Part shown: positions 1 to 5,665 of the stretch, piece after piece | Layout: each line of letters begins with the position of its first letter | Position numbering within the stretch: position 1 is the first letter of the stretch | Assembly: GCA_020851835.1 (NCBI GenBank) | Contig: JADZBZ010000534.1 | Span: 1 to 5,665, forward strand | Source of the DNA: Acidobacteriota bacterium | GTDB taxonomy: Bacteria > Acidobacteriota > Vicinamibacteria > Vicinamibacterales > UBA2999 | Reading direction: 5' to 3' | Length of the DNA: 5,665 nucleotides | Position numbers and translations under genes: made by a program | Notes under the pieces: model-generated | The model's database searches: none | What the model saw: the letters and a program-made list of their open reading frames with translations, nothing else | What the model was told of the DNA's origin: nothing

Positions 1-41
1 AGTGCGCGCATAGGGCGAGCGTCCCGAACGCTTTGGCCCGG

Positions 42-48
42 AAGGAGG
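42..48 (+). promoter_or_regulatory. Shine-Dalgarno site for the DUF465 gene
   Basis: The sequence AAGGAGG lies 8 bases before the ATG at 57, an almost ideal ribosome binding site. It fixes the start at 57 rather than at the in-frame TTG at 33, because the site would lie inside the gene if TTG were used. The other genes in the window have no comparable site. Confidence 0.85.
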
Positions 49-56
49 CAGCCCCG

Positions 57-302
57 ATGGCTGAGGTACAGGATGTGAAGGACCTGCTCCTCGAGACCAA
101 CGGCGAGTTTCGCCAGTTGGCCTCCCAGCACCAGGAACTCGACGAACGCCTGGTTGCGCTCGAAACCAAGCATTACCTCTCCGACGACGAACAGCTCGAA
201 GAAATCACCCTAAAGAAGCGCAAGCTCCACCTCAAAGATCGCATGGAGGCGATTTTGCGCGACTACCGCGCCGGTCAGTCACAGGCAACCGTCCCGGCCT
301 GA
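57..302 (+). CDS. DUF465 / YdcH-family small coiled-coil protein
   Basis: This encodes an 81-residue, highly charged, probably all-helical cytosolic protein. Its pattern matches the DUF465 (YdcH) family: a helix with F..LA..H..LD.R...LE at roughly residues 18-36, a short KHYLSDDEQL turn around 38-47, then the EEITLKKRKLHLKDRMEAI helix at 48-66. The two helices should pack as a hairpin or coiled coil. The length is normal for the family, whose molecular function is not established. No signal peptide or membrane segment is visible. The ATG at 57 is chosen because AAGGAGG sits 8 bases upstream; a TTG at 33 would add eight residues that look unlike the family. A strong terminator follows 23 bases after the stop, so the gene looks transcriptionally separate from the downstream lipid genes. 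The promoter is probably left of the window. Family membership is fairly sure; function is unknown. Confidence 0.85.
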   Translation: MAEVQDVKDLLLETNGEFRQLASQHQELDERLVALETKHYLSDDEQLEEITLKKRKLHLKDRMEAILRDYRAGQSQATVPA

Positions 303-325
303 AGCCGGGCCGCGCCATCGCCTCT

Positions 326-357
326 GGGCCACCCCGCCAGGGTGGCCCTCTTCTTGT
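326..357 (+). terminator. Rho-independent terminator after the DUF465 gene
   Basis: GGGCCACCC at 326-334 and its exact reverse complement GGGTGGCCC at 340-348 form a perfect 9-bp stem around a 5-base loop (CGCCA, 335-339). The T-rich tail TCTTCTTGT follows directly at 349-357, conspicuous in this GC-rich sequence. The position, 23 bases after the stop codon at 300-302, fits termination of the DUF465 transcript. It implies that psd has its own promoter in the 78 bases between 358 and 435. Confidence 0.8.
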
Positions 358-435
358 ACGCAAGTGTCCGCTCCTGTCTGCGAATGTCGACGCCCCGCCC
401 GCCCGGACGCTGTCTTCGCCTATGATCGAGCCTCG

Positions 436-1062
436 ATGCTCATCGACCGTGCCGGCCTGCCGTTCGTCCTTGTCGCGCTCGCCCTCGCGCTCCTCGCCGG
501 CTGGGGCGGGGGGAGGGCCTGGTCGGTGCCGTTCCTCGTGCTGGCCGCCTTCTTCGTGTTCTTCTTTCGGGACCCGGGCCGGACTGTGCCTTCCGCCCCA
601 GACCTCGTGGTCTCACCGGCCGACGGACGGGTGATGGTCGCGGGGGGCATGCCGGGCCCTGGTGCCCCTGAGGGCGACTGGCGGCAGATCAGCATCTTTC
701 TGTCGCCCCTCGACGTGCACGTCAACCGCACGCCGATCGAAGGGGCCGTGACCCACGTCGAGTACCACGCCGGATCGTTTCTTCCGGCCTACAAGCTCGA
801 GGCGGGTCACCTCAACGAATGGACCGAGGTGTGGTTCGAGCGCGAAGGACGCAAGGTGGTGTGCCGCCAGATCGTCGGCGTGCTCGCGCGCCGTATCGTG
901 TGCCGGCTGAAGCCGGGCGACACGGTGTCACGGGGGCAACGCTTCGGCGTCATGAAGTTCGGGTCCCGCATCGACCTGTTCGTCCCTCCGGGGGCCCAGG
1001 TGCTGGTCCAACCCGGCGATCGGGTCGTCGCTGGCGAGACGGTGCTGGCCCGGTTATCCTGA
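436..1062 (+). CDS. psd: Phosphatidylserine decarboxylase, short form (pyruvoyl enzyme)
   Basis: Converts phosphatidylserine to phosphatidylethanolamine plus CO2 at the inner membrane, using a pyruvoyl group made by self-cleavage. The 208-residue product is typical of the short (Psd-A type) family. Two hydrophobic helices at about 8-22 and 31-44 anchor it. Family motifs follow: FRDPGR (44-49), SPADGRV (60-66), ISIFLSPLDVHVNRTP (85-100) and MKFGSRIDLFVP (173-184). By family knowledge, cleavage falls between Gly176 and Ser177, giving a beta chain of 176 residues and an alpha chain of 32 whose Ser177 becomes the pyruvoyl group. Asp63 and His95 are likely the supporting catalytic residues (inferred by analogy with E. 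coli Psd). The ATG at 436 is chosen because MLIDRAGLPF is the usual family N-terminus. A GTG at 364 would add 24 Arg/Pro/Cys-containing residues of no family likeness. There is no clear Shine-Dalgarno. pssA starts 7 bases after its stop, so the two are probably co-transcribed. Confidence 0.93.
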   Translation: MLIDRAGLPFVLVALALALLAGWGGGRAWSVPFLVLAAFFVFFFRDPGRTVPSAPDLVVSPADGRVMVAGGMPGPGAPEGDWRQISIFLSPLDVHVNRTPIEGAVTHVEYHAGSFLPAYKLEAGHLNEWTEVWFEREGRKVVCRQIVGVLARRIVCRLKPGDTVSRGQRFGVMKFGSRIDLFVPPGAQVLVQPGDRVVAGETVLARLS

Positions 1063-1069
1063 CACCGCC

Positions 1070-1855
1070 ATGGCCCAGCACGGATCCCAGCACCACCCGC
1101 GGCTCCATTCGGTGAAGCGCCCCGCCGAAGGGCGGGGCCTGCGGCGCGGCGTGTCGCTGCTGCCGAGCCTGTTCACCCTCGCCAACCTCTTCTGTGGCTG
1201 GGCGTGCGTGATCTACGCCATACGCGGCGACCTGCCCACCGCCGCACCGTTCATCGGCATTGCCGTCGTGCTCGACATGCTCGACGGTCGCATCGCGCGC
1301 ATGACGGGCACGACCAGCGAGTTCGGCGTACAGCTCGACTCACTGGCCGACCTCATCTCGTTCGGCATGGCGCCGGCCATTCTCGCGTTCCAGTGGGGGC
1401 TGGTGCCGCTTGGCCGCCTGGGTTGGGCCGTGGGATTCCTGTTCGTCACGGCCGCCGCACTCCGCCTCGCGCGCTTCAACATCCAGACCCACACCGACAA
1501 GCGCTACTTCGTCGGGATGCCGAGCCCGGCCGCCGCGGCCGTACCGGCAGCCACGGTGTTCTACTTCCCTGAAGGGATGCACACGTTTCAGCAGGCGTTG
1601 CCGGCGCTGGCCGTCGTACTCGTACCGGCGCTGCTCATGGTCAGCACCATCCGCTTCCGCAGCTTCAAGAGCATCGACCTCGGCATCAAGAGGAGCTACC
1701 GGGGGCTCATCGCCATGGCCGCGCTGATTGCCGCCGTCGCCAGCCGCCCCCACGAAGTGCTGCTGCTGATGGCGTATGCCTACCTGGCGTCAGCGTTCGT
1801 CGGGTTCGCCATGTCGCGCCTCAGGGCGCACCGCCACGCGACGGCTCCCGACTAG
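1070..1855 (+). CDS. pssA: CDP-diacylglycerol--serine O-phosphatidyltransferase, membrane type
   Basis: Makes phosphatidylserine and CMP from CDP-diacylglycerol and L-serine, the step before Psd. The 261-residue protein carries an exact CDP-alcohol phosphatidyltransferase signature, D-x2-D-G-x2-A-R-x8-G-x3-D-x3-D: Asp69, Asp72, Gly73, Ala76, Arg77, Gly86, Asp90 and Asp94, which bind metal and CDP and provide the catalytic base in this superfamily. RLARFN (132-137) and FVGMPSPAAA (147-156) are typical of the integral-membrane (Bacillus-like, type II) PssA rather than the E. coli phospholipase-D-like type. About seven or eight hydrophobic helices are visible, at roughly 31-51, 56-71, 96-112, 117-134, 152-166, 175-192, 212-225 and 229-247. 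The first 26 residues are basic and His-rich, probably cytosolic. The ATG at 1070 is 7 bases after the psd stop and lacks a Shine-Dalgarno, so translation is probably coupled to psd. A GTG at 1115 is a weaker alternative. The TAG stop overlaps the stop of the convergent kinase gene. Confidence 0.94.
   Translation: MAQHGSQHHPRLHSVKRPAEGRGLRRGVSLLPSLFTLANLFCGWACVIYAIRGDLPTAAPFIGIAVVLDMLDGRIARMTGTTSEFGVQLDSLADLISFGMAPAILAFQWGLVPLGRLGWAVGFLFVTAAALRLARFNIQTHTDKRYFVGMPSPAAAAVPAATVFYFPEGMHTFQQALPALAVVLVPALLMVSTIRFRSFKSIDLGIKRSYRGLIAMAALIAAVASRPHEVLLLMAYAYLASAFVGFAMSRLRAHRHATAPD
1852..1855. other. CTAG palindrome serving as the stop of two convergent genes
   Basis: On the plus strand TAG at 1853-1855 ends pssA. 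On the minus strand the complement of 1852-1854 (CTA) reads TAG and ends the sensor kinase. The two coding regions therefore overlap tail to tail by four bases and share the self-complementary tetranucleotide CTAG. Both reading frames run uninterrupted up to it. Confidence 0.95.
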
Positions 1856-4800
1856 CCCGGCTCGGACCGGGCGGCTTCTGGAAATATCATCGTCACCGTG
1901 GTGCCGGCGCCGGGAACCGATCTCACGCTGATGCGGCCCCCGGTCGCTTCGACGTTGCGCTTGGCGATCGTCAGGCCCAGGCCCGTCCCGGTCGCCTTGG
2001 TGGAGAAGTACGGCTCGAAGATCCGTGCCACCGCCTCGTGGTCCATGCCCACGCCGGTGTCGGTGATATCCAGGGCCACCTCGCCGCGTGCGGGCGTGGG
2101 AGGACTGGAGAACAGCAGGCGGCCACCGTTGGGCATCGCGTGCAGCGCGTTTTCGATGACGTTGGTGAAGGCCCGGCTGATCAGCAGCCGGTCGATCCGC
2201 GCCGCCGGCAGCGCGACGGGCAGGTCCACGTCGAACGACACGCGCCCGGCCAGGCCCGCGCGGTAAGGCTCCAGAATCTCGTGAATGAGCCCGCCGAGGT
2301 CGACCGGTGCCGGCCGGGCCTGCGGCGACGAGGCGAAGCTGGAGAACTCCGACGAGATCTGCCGCAGCAGGCGCACCTGACCGAGAATGTTGGCGACGCA
2401 GTCGTCCACCAGCGAGCCGAGCGGCCGCCCGCGGTCGGCGTGCACGCGGAGCAGGTGCTCGGCGTTGAGCTGAATCGGCGTCAGCGGGTTCTTGATGTCG
2501 TGGGCAACCTGCCGCGCCATGTCGGCCCAGGCGGCCAGACGGTTCGTGCGCTCCAGTTCGGCCCGCTGGCGGCGCAGGTCCTCGGCCATCCGGTTGAAGG
2601 CCTCCACCAGGCGGCGCAACTCGTCGGTGGACGTCGACACCACCCGCGCATCGAGATCGCCGTGCGCGATGCGCTGCGTGGCGCGCATCAGGCGGTTCAC
2701 CGGGTCGGCAATGCGCTCGGCCATCGAGTAGCCGATGCCGGCGCCCAGCATGATGAAGAGGAGGGCCGACAGCAGCACCCGCCGGTCGAGCTCTTCGATC
2801 TGTCCCTCGATCTCCTGCTGCCGGGACGTCAGCGGCACCATCAAGATGGCTTCGCGCATCTCCACCCGCACGGGCGCCGCCGCCACGAGATACTGGACCG
2901 TCCCCACCGTCTCACGTCCGACGAACGAGGGACGCCCTTCGAGCAGGATGGCCTGGTAAGCCTCGGCGGGCGTCCGCGTGGAGAGCAAGCCCGACGCGAA
3001 CAGGTTGCGCTCGCTCGAGGCCAGGAGCCGCGGCCCGTCGAACACGTTGACGTCCTGGGCAACCACGCGGCTCAGCCACACGACGATGTTGTCGTCGATG
3101 GCCGGGAGCGAGGCCAGCCCGCGCGTCTGCAGCGAGCCGAAGTCTTCGACCACGCGACTGGCGACGTTGGCCGTGCGCGTAGCTTCCATTTCGATGTCGG
3201 CGAACATGAGCGACGCGAAATAGGCGCGCGCCACGAACGCCAGTGCCACGACGGGGCCGACGGCCGCGGCCACGAACGCGAGGAAGAGTTTGCGGTAGAA
3301 GCTCGCGCGCACCTCCCGGAGGAGCGCCCGTCCGGAGGTCGGCGTCCGTGCCGCGACGGTGCTGTAGACGAATCCGCCCAGCACACCGCAGACGAAGGTG
3401 AGCAACGCCAGGGACACCAGCTCGGCCATCACAATCAGGTGCCCGAAGCCGGTGTCGGTCTCCGTGCCGAGCACATAGATACCGCCCCGGTCGTTCAGGA
3501 CGTACACCTCGAAGTCGCGACCCTCGATGCGCATGGTCGACCAGAAGGGCTCGCGGCCGGCCACGGCACGCGCGAAGGTGGCATCGTCGAGCGCCGCGAC
3601 CCCTGACGATGGGCCGTACAGGACCTTCCGGCTCCAGCCGTACACGGTGAAGGTGACAGGCGTCAGTACCGATCGATCGTCGGGTCGGGGGCCGCCTGCG
3701 CCCAGCACTGCCACGTAAGGACTCTGTGCCGACACGAACGAGAGGTTGCCGTAGTCGAGCATCAGGTGAACCACGACCTCGCCGACGCGCCGGACGCGGC
3801 CGGCGGCCTCGGTGACGCAGACACCCCGGCCCGCGTGCAGCAGGCGGCGCTCCTCGGCGAAGAACGGCGAGACCTCCTCGAAGATGTCCCACTCGCAGCC
3901 GACGTCGGTGGCCGCCTGTGCCCCGGCGATGTCCGGCAATTTCAGCGCGAACCGGCTGACGATGCCGCCGGAGGCGGAGTAGAGCTCGATGCTGGAGGTG
4001 AGGCGCTGGCGGGCCAGTTCGGTCTGCGACCAGACGAGGAAGGCCGCGTCGACGGGCGGCGCGCCCTGCGTGGCCGGATTCGAGGCCCGAATCAGGTCGG
4101 CCAGGCCGGGCATGCGATCGATGTCGGCCAGTGCCTCGGCAAGGCGCGCCTGCAACGTGCGCCGTTGTTCCAGCACCTCTGGCGCGAAGCGTGTCTCGAT
4201 GAGATCGCGTCGGGCTCGCCCGGCTGCGTCCACCAGCAGCGGGTAGAAGGCGAGCGACGGCAGGAGGAGCCCCAGCACCAGGGTCAGCAGGCGCGCTGCC
4301 TGCGAGGCCTTGCGCATGCCGGCGCGGATGTGGCCGATGCGCCAGGCCACCGCGCAGACGAAGAGCGCCGCCAGCAGCGTCGGAACCCTGGGTGTCCAGG
4401 CCGCGATCGACCCTGAAGCGGCTACAGCAGCCGGAGCGGCCAGCCAGGTGAAGCCGATGACGCGGCGCAGTCCGTTCGGGAGCGCGGCCATCGCCCATGG
4501 CACGAGGGCCAGCCGCAGCAGCACGACGGCGGCGGCGGCGACTGCCGCATTGAGGGCGATGATGCCCACGAGGATGGCGAGGCGCATCGAGTCCCACGGG
4601 CGCAGTCCGAAGTGCAGGATGTCGGTGGGCACGCCCGCCACGCCGAAGCGGATGAACGCCCCGTACGCGACCAGCAGCGCCGCCATGCCCGCGCTGGCGG
4701 CGAGCTGGATCAGGACGGCGAGAGTGAGACGTGCCGCGCCGCCGTCGGCCACCGCGTGCGGCCGTCGGCGGCGCGCCAGGCGCCAGAGCTCCAAGCTCGA

Positions 4801-5665
4801 CGAGGTCAGCGCCACCAGACCCGCGAGTGTCAGGCTCGACGTCAGGAAGTGCAGCGGCGAGGCGAAGAAAAACGATGCAACCCACGACCAGGGCTGTCGC
4901 TCGCCGACTTCGAGCAACGGCGAGCCGGCGAGGCCGGCGGAGCCGATTGCCCGCCCGGCCAGCCACCGGGCACCGATCAGCAGGGCCGCAACGGCCAGGG
5001 TCAGGCACACACCCACCGGACGCCGGCGCGTGAGGCGCCGCCAGTCGAGCAAGGGGCCGGTCGCCAGTAGGAGCAGTCCGGCGCCGAGGCCGAGGAGCGC
5101 GGCGCGGAGGCGTCCTCCAAACGCCGCCCGCTCCCGCGCCAGCGAGTCGGGGGGCAGGCTCACCGACGCGAGCACATCGCCTGCCTGGGCGCGCATCAGG
5201 AACTCGCCCGGCGCAGCATCACCCCCGCCTTCAAAGCGCGGCCGCACGCGTACGCGCGCCAGGCTCGTCGGGAGCACGTAGTCGCCGAACAGCCCATCCT
5301 CGTCTGCGCGGGCGAGGGCCGCCTGCACCACGATGGCGCCGGTGCGCCGCGCGGGGTCGGCCGCGTCCTGGAGCGGCTGCACCCGGATGAACAGGAGCCC
5401 CTGGGAGTCGGGCGCCAGAAACACCGTGGCCGGCCCCAGGACGCGGGTGTCGGGTAGTTCCACCGGGCGGCCCGACCAGGCCAGTGGCGTGGCCCCGGTG
5501 CCGTAGAGCGTGGCCGACACCACCGGCCTGGCTGTGCCGGCGGCCTCACCGAGGCGGGCGAAGAGACGGCGCTCGGCGGCCGCGTCGCCCTGTGAGGCCG
5601 CCTGCATCGCCGCCTGATCGATCGAGGCCGCGTCGATGACCTGCTGCAGCGCGCCCTCGATGTCG
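1852..5665 (-). CDS. Large multi-sensor NtrY-like membrane histidine kinase, 5' end beyond window
   Basis: A membrane sensor kinase that should autophosphorylate on His1036 and pass phosphate to an unidentified response regulator. Numbering is from the first in-window ATG (5605-5607), but the frame stays open to the edge, so the true start lies outside. Order: extracytoplasmic PDC-like domain (to about 166); eight predicted helices (about 168-186, 198-217, 250-270, 293-317, 342-368, 383-403, 408-424, 438-459); second extracytoplasmic domain (462-723); helices 724-748 and 773-797; third extracytoplasmic domain (798-943); helix 944-964; HAMP (about 961-1013, GDLDARV then DELRRLVEAFNRM); HisKA with AHDIKNPLTPIQL (1035-1047); HATPase with N-box Asn1153, DTGVGM (1183-1188), FEPYFST (1197-1203) and GTGLGL (1207-1212). 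All catalytic boxes look intact. The H-box is NtrY-like, but no PAS domain lies between HAMP and HisKA. Arg-rich loops at 188-197, 276-282, 425-437 and 760-772 fit the cytosolic side. No regulator gene is adjacent; the stop meets pssA. Ligand unknown. Confidence 0.92.
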   Translation of the reverse strand, partial: DIEGALQQVIDAASIDQAAMQAASQGDAAAERRLFARLGEAAGTARPVVSATLYGTGATPLAWSGRPVELPDTRVLGPATVFLAPDSQGLLFIRVQPLQDAADPARRTGAIVVQAALARADEDGLFGDYVLPTSLARVRVRPRFEGGGDAAPGEFLMRAQAGDVLASVSLPPDSLARERAAFGGRLRAALLGLGAGLLLLATGPLLDWRRLTRRRPVGVCLTLAVAALLIGARWLAGRAIGSAGLAGSPLLEVGERQPWSWVASFFFASPLHFLTSSLTLAGLVALTSSSLELWRLARRRRPHAVADGGAARLTLAVLIQLAASAGMAALLVAYGAFIRFGVAGVPTDILHFGLRPWDSMRLAILVGIIALNAAVAAAAVVLLRLALVPWAMAALPNGLRRVIGFTWLAAPAAVAASGSIAAWTPRVPTLLAALFVCAVAWRIGHIRAGMRKASQAARLLTLVLGLLLPSLAFYPLLVDAAGRARRDLIETRFAPEVLEQRRTLQARLAEALADIDRMPGLADLIRASNPATQGAPPVDAAFLVWSQTELARQRLTSSIELYSASGGIVSRFALKLPDIAGAQAATDVGCEWDIFEEVSPFFAEERRLLHAGRGVCVTEAAGRVRRVGEVVVHLMLDYGNLSFVSAQSPYVAVLGAGGPRPDDRSVLTPVTFTVYGWSRKVLYGPSSGVAALDDATFARAVAGREPFWSTMRIEGRDFEVYVLNDRGGIYVLGTETDTGFGHLIVMAELVSLALLTFVCGVLGGFVYSTVAARTPTSGRALLREVRASFYRKLFLAFVAAAVGPVVALAFVARAYFASLMFADIEMEATRTANVASRVVEDFGSLQTRGLASLPAIDDNIVVWLSRVVAQDVNVFDGPRLLASSERNLFASGLLSTRTPAEAYQAILLEGRPSFVGRETVGTVQYLVAAAPVRVEMREAILMVPLTSRQQEIEGQIEELDRRVLLSALLFIMLGAGIGYSMAERIADPVNRLMRATQRIAHGDLDARVVSTSTDELRRLVEAFNRMAEDLRRQRAELERTNRLAAWADMARQVAHDIKNPLTPIQLNAEHLLRVHADRGRPLGSLVDDCVANILGQVRLLRQISSEFSSFASSPQARPAPVDLGGLIHEILEPYRAGLAGRVSFDVDLPVALPAARIDRLLISRAFTNVIENALHAMPNGGRLLFSSPPTPARGEVALDITDTGVGMDHEAVARIFEPYFSTKATGTGLGLTIAKRNVEATGGRISVRSVPGAGTTVTMIFPEAARSEPG
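1855..1872 (+). terminator. Possible weak hairpin terminator of the psd-pssA transcript
   Basis: GCCCGG at 1855-1860 and CCGGGC at 1867-1872 form a perfect 6-bp GC stem with a 6-base loop (CTCGGA). It begins on the last base of the pssA stop codon. No T-tract follows (next bases GGCTTCTGG), so it is not a convincing intrinsic terminator. It may be a 3'-end stabilising hairpin, or simply chance in GC-rich DNA, because it also encodes the last residues of the kinase on the other strand. Confidence 0.3.

Noticed and set aside
18..32. Inverted repeat AGCGT-CCCGA-ACGCT before the DUF465 gene
   Set aside because: A 5-bp stem is too short to stand out in this composition, and too little sequence lies to its left to assign a role.
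364..435. An upstream GTG start for psd adding 24 residues
   Set aside because: The extension has no family resemblance and no Shine-Dalgarno, and lies just after the terminator tail. The ATG at 436 gives the normal family N-terminus.
1816..1829. Hairpin GCGCC-TCAG-GGCGC near the end of pssA, as a terminator for the kinase transcript
   Set aside because: It has only 5 bp and no T-tract on the minus strand, and lies within coding sequence. It is not distinguishable from chance.
2038..3606. A 522-codon open frame on the plus strand opposite the kinase
   Set aside because: Its product is rich in Arg, His, Gln, Gly and Pro with no recognisable domain, and it lies fully antisense to a kinase with intact motifs. 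Long antisense frames are expected opposite GC-rich coding sequence because stop codons are rare there.
4526..4540. Run of GGC trinucleotides
   Set aside because: Only about four or five units, encoding an alanine stretch inside a predicted membrane helix of the kinase. It is better explained by codon use than by a functional repeat.
2912..5008. A 698-codon open frame on the minus strand in another frame of the kinase gene
   Set aside because: It is a low-complexity Arg/Pro/Gly/Ala-rich translation, whereas the overlapping frame gives membrane helices and sensor domains continuous with the kinase. It is a frame shadow, and I see no sign of a frameshift joining the two.
4310..5281. A 323-codon plus-strand open frame opposite the kinase membrane block
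   Set aside because: The translation is Arg/Ala/Ser/Pro-rich without domain-like pattern or a ribosome binding site. It is explained by GC-rich antisense bias.

Overview
The window is GC-rich throughout (high sixties percent by eye) and fully bacterial. It carries a DUF465/YdcH small protein, a short-form phosphatidylserine decarboxylase next to a membrane-type phosphatidylserine synthase, and a very large NtrY-like sensor kinase. This combination and the protein sequences suggest an Acidobacteriota genome, perhaps the Vicinamibacteria lineage. That assignment comes from recalled family resemblance, not a search.

Layout: (1) 57-302, plus strand: an 81-residue DUF465 coiled-coil protein with a strong Shine-Dalgarno, followed at 326-357 by a good intrinsic terminator with a perfect 9-bp stem. 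(2) 436-1855, plus strand: a two-gene phosphatidylethanolamine operon, psd then pssA, 7 bases apart. PssA makes phosphatidylserine from CDP-diacylglycerol and serine, and Psd decarboxylates it to phosphatidylethanolamine. The catalytic signatures of both are intact. (3) 1852-5665, minus strand: one long reading frame, still open at the right edge, encoding a sensor histidine kinase of more than 1251 residues. It has an N-terminal extracytoplasmic domain, a block of about eight membrane helices, a large second extracytoplasmic domain, two more helices, a third extracytoplasmic domain, a last helix, HAMP, HisKA with an NtrY-like H-box, and an HATPase domain.

The lipid operon and the kinase converge tail to tail. 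A single CTAG palindrome at 1852-1855 supplies both stop codons, so there is no intergenic space between them. No response regulator lies in the window. Because the kinase is the last gene of its transcription unit, any partner encoded nearby would be upstream of it, beyond the right edge.

The lipid genes and the DUF465 gene are ordinary housekeeping genes. The part most worth a second look is the kinase: its unusual stack of membrane and sensor modules, repeated PDC-like segments, a lone cysteine pair in the extracytoplasmic part, and the shared stop palindrome. I see no mobile element, CRISPR array, tRNA, rRNA or defence gene.
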